Below are positions 34,262 through 45,000 of a stretch of 64,000 nucleotides of DNA, one piece after another (position 1 is the stretch's first letter; each line of letters begins with the position of its first letter). Source of the stretch: Syngnathus acus (Eukaryota > Chordata > Actinopteri > Syngnathiformes > Syngnathidae); the NCBI RefSeq assembly GCF_901709675.1, contig NC_051103.1, positions 2,899,501 to 2,963,500 of the forward strand, read 5' to 3'. The translations under genes and the position numbers were made by a program. The notes below the pieces were generated by a model. That model did not search any database and was not told the origin of the DNA. It saw nothing but the letters and a program-made list of their open reading frames with translations.

Positions 34262-34545
34262 TATTAAACATGGGCTTTTGACTCTACAATGAAACGGTTC
34301 ATGTAATGACGCCAAGCTACCGCAAGATGGCAGTGCCTCCATTCACTTGTATGTAACCGAGCGTAAAATGAACATGTTCATTTCCATTTCTTTATTGCTC
34401 TTTCTTTAATGTAAATATCATTTCAGTTCAATTACAATATGGTTATTAGAACTTCAACATATGAGTAGTTTACTGTACATTTTTTTTGTTTAAAAAAACC
34501 ACATAAGTAGAAGTAAATAAATACGTACGTCGTACGATATTAAAT
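34262..34545 (-). repeat. Interspersed repeat unit R1, copy C (inverted)
   Basis: Reverse complement of the unit at 26660-26945 over most of its length, including the TTACATTAAAG-type flank. A further core-only copy in the same orientation lies at about 34550-34680. Confidence 0.8.
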
Positions 34546-34689
34546 ATACAGGCTTTTGACTCGATAGTTTATGAAGCGGTTCATGCAATGACGCCAAGCT
34601 ACCGCAAGATGGCAGTGCCCCCATTCACCTGTATGTAAGCCAGCGTAAAATGAACATGTCCATTTTTCCTTTTCATCTTTGCTCTTTCT

Positions 34690-34760
34690 TTAATGTGACC
34701 AGACGTTCTCTATTTACCGGACATGTCCTACTTTTGAGCTCTAATAAATTTTTGGGGGGT
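34690..34760 (+). repeat. Short interspersed repeat fragment
   Basis: GTGACCAGACGTTCTC...CGGACATGTCC is a sequence I recognise from many fish genomes as part of a dispersed repeat. Class uncertain. Confidence 0.35.
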
Positions 34761-34849
34761 TAAAAAAAAAATATATATATATATAATATATATAGTCTAT
34801 GTCCAATACACTACCAAAATAAAAAAGGCCGAATTTCTCCGTCTACATG

Positions 34850-35205
34850 ACAAAATGGTTTATAACTTTACCCGGTGTTCGGGAGACTATGGTTCAAGCC
34901 CCGCAGAAAGCAGTCTTTGAGTTAAAGTTGGAATAGTGTGAGACTCGAACTCGTTTCTCCCGAACATAATGCAAAATTTGTATCCACCTCACTATTGAGA
35001 CATCTGCAATACAGCGGTAATTTGGTAATTTTATCTAAATTTGAGCAAATCGAAAATTAATAAAACCGCCAAAATTCCCTGGCAAAATGGTTTTTAACTT
35101 TACCCAGTGTTCGGGAGATCATGGTTCGAGCCCCACACAAAGAAGTCTCTGAGCTAAAGTTGGAATAGTGTAAGACTCGAACTCGGTTCTCCCGAACATA
35201 AGGCG
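34850..35205 (+). repeat. Duplicated hairpin unit with B-box-like motif
   Basis: Two diverged copies (about 34850-34970 and 35080-35205, spaced about 232 bp) each contain AGTGTTCGGGAGA-like and, 70-80 bases later, TTCTCCCGAACA, so each can fold into a stem. Each also has GGTTC(A/G)AGCCCC, close to a polymerase III B box. It could be a tRNA-derived SINE relic or a small structured RNA. No A box was confirmed. Confidence 0.45.
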
Positions 35206-35340
35206 AAAGATTTACCCACTACCCATATGAGTGTTTTGCAATTCAAAAGTAATTTGGTGGTTTTATCTATTTCGTGAGACATATCCTATGAATACATAAG
35301 AAAACTAATTTTCTACTTTCTGTCTCCAGGTGTCAATCTT

Positions 35341-37052
35341 CAAAACGACCCCGTCATGGCCGACTTTCTGTGAGTTTTAAAGTCGACTCTTTCAATTGAC
35401 TGCTTCTAATTGTCTTCTCATTTCAGTCCACAGGCCTGCATCTGTAACAAAGGAAGCAGATTGACTGCAAAATGGCACAAATATTATTAGCAAGTAATCT
35501 TATCAAATTAACTAAATCAAGCAGTTTTTCTTTGTCTGCAGGGTCCAAGATGGCCGACTTGCAGTCCTCGCATGGCTTCATGAGACGCTTGCAGGTCTAC
35601 TCTTGCTCAACACGTTGCCAAGCCCAATTTGCTTGTTAGGCTGGAAACGTAAAAGCAGAATGGTTGTAACGTTACCGTGTCTTTCAGACCAGCAAGCTGT
35701 GGTTGGAGACACGTCCGGTGCTGGCCTCATGCCTCACTGGTGAAACACGCACTCGTCCAAATGTTTGACATGTCAAACATTTCTGCATGTTCTTTCTTTT
35801 GTCCACTAGGTGGTGCCAAAGGACCAAGTTTCTGCAGCATGGAACCTGTGGTATAATCAACCTCTTGTCCGACGTGCTGACAGGTGACAACTTACTACAA
35901 ACTTGGCATTGTTAAAAATCACTTACCTGCTTTATTTTTTTATGCCTCCCTCTTCCTGCAGAGCAGTTTCCAGTAAGGATGCAGTTGGAAAATCTGCCAC
36001 CTGTTTGCAAAAGGAGCAAGCCCTCCAAAACCATGCAGAGGTTCCTCAAGGCTGCCTCCATTTTCAGAGTTGACTCTCAAATAAAATGTACTAAATGGCA
36101 GCTTGATGTCTCCCTTGTTTGTGTTGTGTGCAAGTGTCCACTCTGGAGTTTTGACATTTCAGGAACTCTGCCTGTGCACCAGCGACCAGCTGCTTCCAGT
36201 CTACAGTTAAAAATAAAACCAGTAAAGTTGAATGGAGTTGTTGTTTCAATGTTCCTTTTTCTTTACAGGCAGAGGTGACAAATCCTGGTCCACAAAGTGC
36301 AAAGCCAGCCACAGCTATTCCTGTGAGCTAGTTAACCTGGATCGGTGCTGCCTGAAGAGCCCTCTGCTGGTTAGAGAAGGAAAGTAAATGACATCTTAGC
36401 AAACATGTTTGAAAATTTTAATCAGTTTTTTTTTGTGTACAGTGTGGAGCACCATCAAGTACCTGCTCGCAGCGGAAGCTGAGGACCAGAGCAAAGCTGC
36501 ATACTAGCAGCACTTTGGTTTTCTTGTTACTTATTCAGCTCTAAGGCAACCTGAGAAGTGAGGCACTTTAAATGCTCATCTTTATTCCAATAATTTGTCT
36601 CCTATTTTCTAACAGTCAGCAAGGAACAAAATCAACTTCTTGGGTCATGCTGCAAGGAACAAAATCAGCTTCCGGGTCATGCAGCCTGCAATACTCTGTG
36701 CCATGAACAACTCTACTTGCTCACTGGTATGTTTCATGCCAAAACATTTTCTGCACAAAATGTTGACTAGGCTTTACTTGCAACCTCTTTTTTTTTTTTT
36801 TTTTTTTTTTTCTTTTTTTTTTTTTTCTTTGGCTCAGGTCCAGGCATGGAGTACCACTCGTCCCGCTGGCCGACCACTCGTCTCTCTGGCTGACCACTTA
36901 CCCACTCGTCTCTCTGGCTGACCACTTCACCACTCCTCCCTCTGGCCGACCACTTCACCACTCGGCAACGAGCAGACTGCCAGCCAACTTGTTACTTTGT
37001 TGTGATTGAATGTTTACTCTGTGAAAGAAATAAAGCTTTATTACAAATAACA
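35341..37052 (+). ncRNA. Candidate spliced long non-coding RNA
   Basis: A series of acceptor/donor pairs encloses small segments at about 35341-35370, 35543-35594, 35688-35740, 35810-35881, 36270-36388, 36616-36726 and a terminal block 36839-37052. The last block ends with AATAAA at 37029-37034. No frame stays open across them; one carries GAKGPSFCSMEPVV and then stops. Two of the segments share ATGGCCGACTT. The pattern fits a non-coding transcript or a decayed gene. All splice sites are eye-picked and any could be chance. Confidence 0.3.
36849..36965 (+). repeat. Minisatellite of (CACTCGTC)(T)CTCTGGC(T/C)GACCACTT units
   Basis: Four to five imperfect copies of a 23-35-bp unit, within the terminal block of the candidate non-coding RNA and following a ~40-bp T-rich run. 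Confidence 0.75.
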
Positions 37053-37242
37053 AACTTTCAACTCTTCATTTTCAAACATCACAACTTAAACTTTAAAACA
37101 AAACTAAAAATTTTCTCTCCAAAAAAATGTACATTTTTTTCCCCCCACCCATAATATTTCTGGTTTTTTTTTTTTTTTACGGATTTTTTTCTGGTGAAAT
37201 GTTTTGAGAAAGGGGGTGGAACCGTGAGGAATACTGCTTCAT

Positions 37243-37477
37243 GATTGGCTGAGAGCTCTAAAACTGGGTGGAGCAATGAGAATAAAAGGCTGTGGTTGGT
37301 TGAAAGGTGGGCGTGAATATGCAAATGAGGTGCTCTGTGATTGGTTGCATTATGAGTGGGCGAGGTTTTTCTTGAAATGAAGCGATATGATTGGTCAAAT
37401 GTGCATATGCTGCATTCCGATTGGCTTTCAGAAAGTGGGCGTGGTTATGCAAATGTTCCACCAAGACGTGATTGGTC
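37243..37477. promoter_or_regulatory. Cluster of reverse CCAAT boxes and octamer motifs
   Basis: Five ATTGG motifs in a GATTGG context lie near 37243, 37339, 37389, 37419 and 37470, plus a GGTTGG variant near 37294. Two perfect octamers ATGCAAAT (37319-37326 and 37447-37454) each follow a GTGGGCGTG. The GTGGGCG-ATGCAAAT-ATTGG module is thus duplicated. NF-Y plus Oct modules are typical of histone H2A/H2B and some snRNA promoters. No histone frame is adjacent. Function is inferred. Confidence 0.5.
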
Positions 37478-37523
37478 AGGCTGAATTTGGGCGGGCAAAG
37501 TGGCACTTAGTTCTGGAAGGCTC

Positions 37524-37705
37524 TTTTCAGCTGTGAGTTGAGTGTTTGCCTTCAGCCACTGAACAGACCCAAGTGTTTGACTGCTTCTCTCTGTCTCCAC
37601 ATGACTCAAAGTGACTTTGACTCATGTGGAGACAGAGAGAAGAAGTCAAAGCCTTGGGTCTGTTCCAGTGATGCTCACCTCAAGGCTGAAAACTAGTGTC
37701 CATAG
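37524..37705. repeat. Long hairpin 1 (inverted repeat)
   Basis: The inner arms 37558-37613 and 37616-37669 are nearly perfect reverse complements. GAACAGACCCAAG on the left pairs with CTTGGGTCTGTTC on the right, and the apex is ACATGACTCAAAG/CTTTGACTCATGT. The outer parts (TTTTCAGC ... GCTGAAAA) extend the match with an insertion on the left. The loop is only a few bases. Confidence 0.85.
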
Positions 37706-37862
37706 TAGTGGTTTTGGAAGTGTCCAACTCAAGACTTCAAACAGTACTTTGCCAATGCAGTGACCACCAAGCATGAAAGACTTCAAATGAGCAAATTTGC
37801 TCATAAATCACAAAGAGTCACATTGAACAATTTAGTGAATAGAAAAGCAGTCTAAAAAGGCC

Positions 37863-37880
37863 CTGCCTCCATGGAGGCAG
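37863..37880. repeat. Perfect 18-bp palindrome
   Basis: CTGCCTCCATGGAGGCAG, between the two long hairpins. Confidence 0.9.
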
Positions 37881-37885
37881 ATTAA

Positions 37886-38130
37886 GTGCTTGATGAGCTC
37901 AGGTATGATGTCACTTACTTCTCATGGCAGGCACTAGGGGGAAGGTGAGCACATGCAAACAGTGCAAACATCTCTCACTGGGACAAAACCGAAGCGCCAG
38001 GTACTCCACAGTACCACCACCACCACCACCACCACTTGGGTTTTGTGAGAGATGTCAGCTGCTTGCATGTGCTCACCTTCTCCCTGGTGTGCCATGACAA
38101 TATGACATCGCACATCAGCTCCTCAAGCAC
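37886..38130. repeat. Long hairpin 2 (inverted repeat)
   Basis: Arms of about 95-105 bp (37886-37990 and 38038-38130) are roughly 80% complementary. AAGGTGAGCACATGCAA on the left pairs with TTGCATGTGCTCACCTT on the right. The outer ends match as GTGCTTGA.GAGCT. The roughly 47-base loop contains a (CCA)n run. Confidence 0.85.
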
Positions 38131-38810
38131 ATAACACTACCAACTAACATACATACCTTATACACCATTTTTTTTTTTTAGATTTATATATTTTTTTAAA
38201 TTCAAGTCATAATAATTGAAGAACAAAGTGGTCCACTTTCACTTTTCATGTGTGCCAACTATGATAAAAAATATACTTTTTAAGTTAAAATGCAAGTACA
38301 TTTTTCAAAACTATACTTCTTACATTGACATGTAACTTTAACCATTGTAGAGCAATTATTTTGTTTCTTTTCACTGTGGCCCAAATAAACAACAGAACAT
38401 AATTCATTTGGGAAATGACCAATTAAAATGTCCATTGATAACATTTTGGACTAATATTTTAAGTCATGTATGACACGACCTTCTATATTTAAGATTAGGA
38501 GGCAAACGTTAAAGTCCACCTTGCTAGTCGGCAGAGGCATAATGCCAGATGGAAAATGGGGAGGTACCTTTCGAGATATGCAGATAGACGACCAGTAGCC
38601 GACGTGAAGTCTCCAGTCTTCAAGTTTGGACATGGGAAAATATAGAAAACCAACGTTCAAGTCAAACGCTTTCCTTGATTATCCATTGATTGACAGCCGA
38701 GTGAGTGCTACTCGTTGGGCATGCTAGCTAAAGCTCCACCTCTTGTTTCACGAGAGCTAGCGAGTTCCCACTGACGTAACGACTAACAAATATTCTCCTT
38801 TCCTAATAGT

Positions 38811-39170
38811 GTCCGAGTGACGTCACTGATCAAACAGCCAATCAGGAAGTGGGGCTGAGGGCGGGTGTGGCACTTCTCACTTTCAGTTAAGCTTTGACCA
38901 TGATTTTTCCCTAATGAAGTGGCCTGTTGTTAGGTACATCTGAAAATGGTGGTGTACCTAATGGCGTGTCCGAGCGACGTCACAGATCAAACAGCCAATC
39001 AGGAGGTGGGGATGAGGGTGGGTGTGGCACTTATCACTTTCAGTTAAACTTTGACCATGATTTTTCCCTAATATAGTGGCCTATTAGGTACACCTGAAAA
39101 TGGCGGTGTACCTAATGGAGTGTCCGAGTGACGTCACAGATCAAACAGCCAATTAGAAAGTGTGTGTGTG
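38811..39170 (+). repeat. Tandem array of a 154-157-bp unit containing CRE and CCAAT motifs
   Basis: GTCCGAGTGACGTCAC recurs at 38811, 38968 and 39122 with one or two changes, giving 2.3 copies. Each unit contains TGACGTCA (or CGACGTCA), GATCAAACAGCCAAT, TTTGACCATGATTTTTCCCT and a TTAGGTAC/GTACCTAA pair. The last motif links it to the element at 22486-22824. Confidence 0.85.
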
Positions 39171-39207
39171 TGTGGGGGGGGGGGACGATTCGTTAAGCGA
39201 TTCCAAT

Positions 39208-42027
39208 TTTTTATTGTCACATAAAAGGCATACAACTTTTTTCTCATATTTACAAAATAGAGAGCCCGTGGATGTCACACATGTATAAAAATATGCATTA
39301 CATCTATATAAATATGTACATAATGTGCAAAACGTATGGCATACAAACAAGAATGGGAAAAGGGAGACTAGAAGCTTCAATGAAAGGATCGGCTGCACAA
39401 GGGCCAGAAGCTCACTTGTGCTTAATTTACCACCCTAGAATAGTTTTATTGTAGCTTGAAAATTACCATGGTGATGGAGTGTGCACTCTGTAAGAGGGCA
39501 GTTTTAGAGTTCTGATATGAATTAAGATTGAGTGCTAATGCATGAGTCTGCACTCAAGTACAGTACAATAAATCAAGGAGAGTAGCTGTTATTACAAGAG
39601 TAACGTCCTCAACTGGCCCGTAAGATTCGCGTCACCGGTACAACTGTAGCCGAGAGGTCCGATATGACAAAACATAAAAAAAAAAAAAAATTGCACACAA
39701 GACTGGCAAAAAAAAAAAAAAAGATTATAAATTTTAATCAACCTAAAGACACGTGATAAATTTTAAAAAAGTGATAATATATCCCAATGCCCTTTTGGCC
39801 ACAAAAAATTGACACGCTTTAAAGCAAACAAACGTCAAATCTAAAATATAATACAAAAAAAAGAGAAGAAACTCGTTTTAAAGGATTTAAAACTTAGCAA
39901 TTTGGAGACAAAGCTAAAGTTGGCTTTGGACTGCAGAACTAACAAGTAGACCTCCAGCAAAACTGTGCTCCTACAAAAGTTAAGTTTGGCTCAGTTATTG
40001 TTAGCTTTTGTGCACGTACATATCGTCACTGTGCTGTACTGACAAGAAACATGCTTCTGATGTTTAGGCAATAAAATGGATTTACATTGGTTCAAATGAC
40101 AAATTCAGATTCAAGACTTAAGTGGCACATTTTGTTGACACATTATGGCAGCACCAATAGAAAAAAATGCCTTGGACTAGGACTGCAACTATTTTTTTCC
40201 CCCAATAACTATAAACTGTCTATTATTTAGAATAATCCGATTGAAATTTTCCGTGTAAAATAGGACATGGTTTCAAATTTACATTGAATTACATAAAGTG
40301 ATTCACTTATCCCTTTAATCTGTAACACAGAAAAAACTATTGAGAAGCCTAATCAAATGTGTGTTACCTGAAATATGTATGTAGATATGCCATAAACAAT
40401 AACATTGGGATTACATCGAAATAGGGCGGTGTAAATCCATTCTAAAACAATTTATAGCCTTTAAATTGTAGGTGATAACCAAACGTGGCGACGCCCTCTA
40501 GTGGTTATGGACGTAAGTACACAACAAGTGGTACAAGATGTGTTAAAGAAGCACATTCGCACTCACCAAATTCAAGACGTGGACCAGAGATGCAGATAAG
40601 AAGTTGACAAAGTTAAAAAAAGAAAAATAAACCAGCAGAGCCCTCCTTTGCCAACACCTCTCTGGTGGTCCGGACATGTTTGGCCCACATACAGCCAAGA
40701 AAACAGTCGTTAGAAGCCTTTTGTTACAGATTCATCAATCATTTGATTGCGGTAGCACATTTAGTTCACACAACCCGACTGAAGGACGGTCATGCGCACA
40801 AAGACGAGACGACGACGCACAAAGCACATGCAACTTCGCTTGCACAGCCGCCGCGGCACAATTCTCCAACCGTTTGGCTTCCTGGCCTCGTTGTAGAGAC
40901 GAGTGGAAACCTGGACCACAATTTTGACATTAAAATATTGCCTTTTTCTTTGGCTTTTTTTTTTTTTTTTTGTGGGGTGACACCGCAAAATGATGACTTT
41001 AACTCCGGGCCAAACTAATTCAATTGCAATAATAGTTTCAAAGTTAATTGTTACCTCAAAATGGACCAAATTCAACCTTAGAGGTTCTACTGTATACATA
41101 CTCCTGTAACACACACATACATACACACACGCACACAGTGTAGTGATACTGCAGGACAGTTAGATATGGACGTCAACTTCCCCAAATACAATTACTTATG
41201 CGTCACAGCGACTGTCGTTATTTGTTCCCTTTTCCTATTTGTTCGCCACAAAAGCTGCCGGCACAATGAGCAAAATCCATCTTTGTAGAATACATTCAAA
41301 ATGAAGGGACCCGATAACAGGTCTCTAAAGCTGATCAGCCTCGTGAGATCACAATCAACGGTTGATCGTTTCCAAGCAATTGGTGATATGTGGTGTTCAC
41401 ATTAGCGTCGTTTGGAGGCGACCGATGCCGTGCCTCTTTAGTGCATAGCGTGGTCAGAGGAGCGTCCTACGGAGAGCCGTTTACGCGTTCTAGTGTGCTC
41501 AATTGTCTTGACCTCCTGGTCAAGGAGGCTAACAAAAATGTTCAAATGGCTCTTCATGGAGTCCTGCATCCACTCTAGTCAGTTCATCAGCATCATGACA
41601 GTATAACTAGTCACATTTGATGAGTCGGCAATCATGCAGAATGGGATGGATCAGGCTTTATCCTCGCCACAGCTTGAGTAATAGAGTCAGGGAGTGGTCA
41701 GTATCACCTGGATTCTTTTTGTTTTTTGTTTGTTTCTGCTGAGGTCACCTTGCCATTGTGTTAGCGTGACCTCATATTTATACAGCAGCCATCACTATCG
41801 CTGGATATGATTCGGGCCTGGAAATCATGGCGAACATCTATGTACAAATGTCCTTGCTACCAGAATTGACATCATGATTTAAAGCTGTGCCATCTCCTGC
41901 CTGGCCTGTCATTCCATGTGAAGCAGTGCACTGCCTGTACAGTGGTGTGGTGCTCTTCTTCTCGTCATCCTTCTATCTTCCAATCGGAGCTTAGCTACTC
42001 CTGCCCAGCTCTTCTCTTATTTGTTGG
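39208..42027 (-). other. mrtfb: Long 3' UTR of mrtfb
   Basis: Non-coding and AT-rich, directly downstream (minus strand) of the mrtfb stop codon. A candidate AATAAA on the minus strand lies around 39210-39215; another is near 39445. Long 3' UTRs are known for MRTF genes. A short (CA)n lies near 41110-41135. No other gene was seen. Confidence 0.5.
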
Positions 42028-45000
42028 TCAGTCCCAGTGCAGTTGCAGGTCATGCGTGTCCAGGAAGTCCGTCGGCATCCCGAGTGGCGTGAGTGCGCCG
42101 CCGGGACCCGGCGGCATGGTGAGGTCAAGCCATTCCATGTTATCCAACCCCGGGTCGGACAGGCCTATATTGAGCGAGGAAGGGGGAGAGGAGGTGTCGC
42201 AAAAAGAAAGGTCGGACGTGTCCATGGGCGAGTAAGCCTGGTGCTCCATCAGCTGTGCCTGCAGCTCCTCCATCAATCCCCTGGTGCGAGGGTCGGATGC
42301 CGCCGGCGTGTCGGCCAGCGTCCTTTCCAGGAAGGCCTCCAGCTGGTTATCGGTGGCCAGCGAGGAGAGGTTGGCGAGATTGGGGTCGACGGCCAGGCTC
42401 AAGGTTGGAGGAGGGGCCACCTGGATTTGGGGAGGGTGCCTGGAGAGGACGGTGTTGACTGGAAGGGTGGTGATGCTGGCTGTGACCGGGTGAGTCTTGT
42501 TGATAGACACTGGAGGCTCATGCTGGACAAATGGAGTGATTTCTAAAGGGTGGTCAAATGGAGATCGAAAGAAGAAAACATCATGAATGAAGTCGTCTTT
42601 GAGGCCCCGCTAGCTCGGGGTACTTGACTAACCAATTTATTGTGTTTCGCTCCACTCATCCAAACTGGGGCACTTGTGAGGTTGGAATTTACCACACCAT
42701 ACAAGTTGACCCATAAATGTAAATGAGTAACAGACTCAGTGCCTCCTTACCTCCACTCTGTATAAGAATTTCAAACAAGTCATCCATCTGCTGACTGGTT
42801 GCTGTGGCAACCTGCCAAGACAAATATATTTATTTAGAAGGGATGGGAAACGCTGGTGTGAATAGCGTGTGTGCGTGGAGGGGGAGCGAACCTGTGACAG
42901 ATTGTTAACGTGCAGGTTGCGGCTCTGTTTGACAGCATCTTCATAGCGAGGGGGCTCCCGTGTCTTGGGAGGCTGGGAAAGAAAAGGCGCGGGCTGGAGG
43001 ATGAAGGTCGGCTGTGGAGAGGAGGACTTGACAAAGAAAAACTGCAATGTCAGCACAATCAAATCATAACGTAGATGTGATGAACTTTGACACATGACAC
43101 TGTGGTTACCTTATTGAGTGTCCCGTTAGTGACGTGGTTGGGCGAGGCATGAGGAGAGGCCCTTCTGTCTGGGGAGCTCCCCAGGAAAGACTGAGGATTT
43201 ATCTCAGGCCTCGTATGCGTCTCCATGTCAGTCGTATTGTTGCACATGGTCAAAGTCTGGAAGTATTGTCAAAAACAGAATAAAAAAACAAATCAAATGT
43301 TGCCATGGAGTGGAGTGGCTAACCTGCAGCAATGAGTTGTTGTTGGTCAACTGCTGGTTAGGAGCCATCTCCATCTTGGTGCTCTGCAGCTGAGGAATGG
43401 AGGTCTGGATAAGGCCTGGATTTGAGATAGTGGCCTGAAGGACAGGCTGAGATGAAGGGTGGGGGGTGGGGGGACTCTTTTAGTTTTCTGTAGTGATTCC
43501 ATGCAAAGACAGTAGCTTTAAATAAGATTGCGGCTTCCAAAACAAACAACCAATCATTGGGTGGATGATGTAACATCATTTTGCGGCTATCAACACACAC
43601 TGCAGTGGAAACGAAAGCCAGAAAGCATTCCGAGATGAGGTGAACTGCGAACACGCTTGATGTCATCCTTACCTGCAGGTTGACAGTGGTGCTCGGCAGC
43701 TGGATGCCGGCGGTGTTGTTGGGCAGTGACACCGGGAGCAGGATCTGAGTTCCAGTCTGGCCATTGGGACTGAGCAGAGTCTGAGGTTGTCCAGATGCGG
43801 TTAACAAGGTCTGCGGTTGACCGAGCACCTGGGACATCCCGCCGGGATGGCTGATAAAGAACTGCGGCAAGGTGGGGGTGGTCGTTTGGGACTGCGGCTG
43901 GGTCTTGAGTTTGGGACTTCTCTGGGAATGGCAGAGAAGCTGTGGGCTAGTGTTGACTTGGGTCTGGGTGAGAAAATGGTTTGGGGGATGGAGTTGGATT
44001 TGTTTTCCAGAACAAACAGTCACATCCTCCAACTTGACCGCAGTTTGCAGTGGGTTGGTGGGAGTCAGGGAGCCCAGCAGCGAGTTAGGTAGGGAAGTCG
44101 GAGAGCCGTTTGTCAAGACCGATTTCTCTTGTTTTACAGTGTTGTCGTTTGGGATGCTTGATATGGGGCTCAAGGAACATGAAACAGTGGCGAAGTTGGA
44201 GGCTATGGCGGACGAATCGGTGGTACAGCTGCTCTGACACCTCTTCTCCACCTCCAGCTGCATCTTGAGCTCCTCCACCAACTTCTGCTCCTGCTCAAGC
44301 TTCCTCATCAACTCTTCAATCTGCCGCTCCTTCTCATGGAGCCTTCTGTCCTTCTCCGGTACGGGCAAGCTGGGGAGAGGTGAGGAGCCGGGCCCTCTTG
44401 ACACGAACTGGATTTCATGTTGGACTTCTGACATGCTGGCATCTTGGTGGAGGGTAAATGGGTCATTCGGAACAGGGGAAACTGGAGGTGTGGCGCTCAT
44501 GTGCTCGGAAGCTCCCAGCAGGGGTGGAAGGACAATGGCAGGGCTAGTAGTGGTCGTCTCCATGGGGATGGCGGTGATTGTGGTCGTAACAGGTGTGGGA
44601 ATAGTGTTGGGAGCCGAGGAGCTGGGAAGATCCTGGAAGGGCTTCAGCCTTTCGATCAGATCCGTTTTAGTTCCTGACACAGGGAGGCCACGCAGCTTTA
44701 GTTCTAGTTTCAGCTCGGCTACCTAGAAGAGAAATCATGATTAGCTAAGGGTCATTCTAAATTGGCTCACCGCAACAGCATCTGCTGGATGTTTTTAAAT
44801 TGATTTTTTTTTTGCAGCACTTTGCCCCACACTCAATTTCTGCTTGATTCCAAATTTCGAGGTGCCACGTCCGTCGAGTCGCTTCACGCAGTTCAAAATG
44901 TATCCGAGTACCTTCATCTCCTCCAGGTTGGCAGGCAAGACTCCGGGCTTGCGGTTGGATAATGAGTTGTTCTGCCGGGCCAAAGACATTGGGGGAAGCG

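Noticed and set aside
37500-37545. Complete histone 3' stem-loop
   Set aside because: Only the 5' half (GGCTCTTTTCAG) is present; the complementary half and a histone frame are missing.
38811-39170. CRISPR-like array
   Set aside because: Only 2.3 copies of a 154-157-bp unit with no short repeat/unique spacer pattern, in an animal genome.
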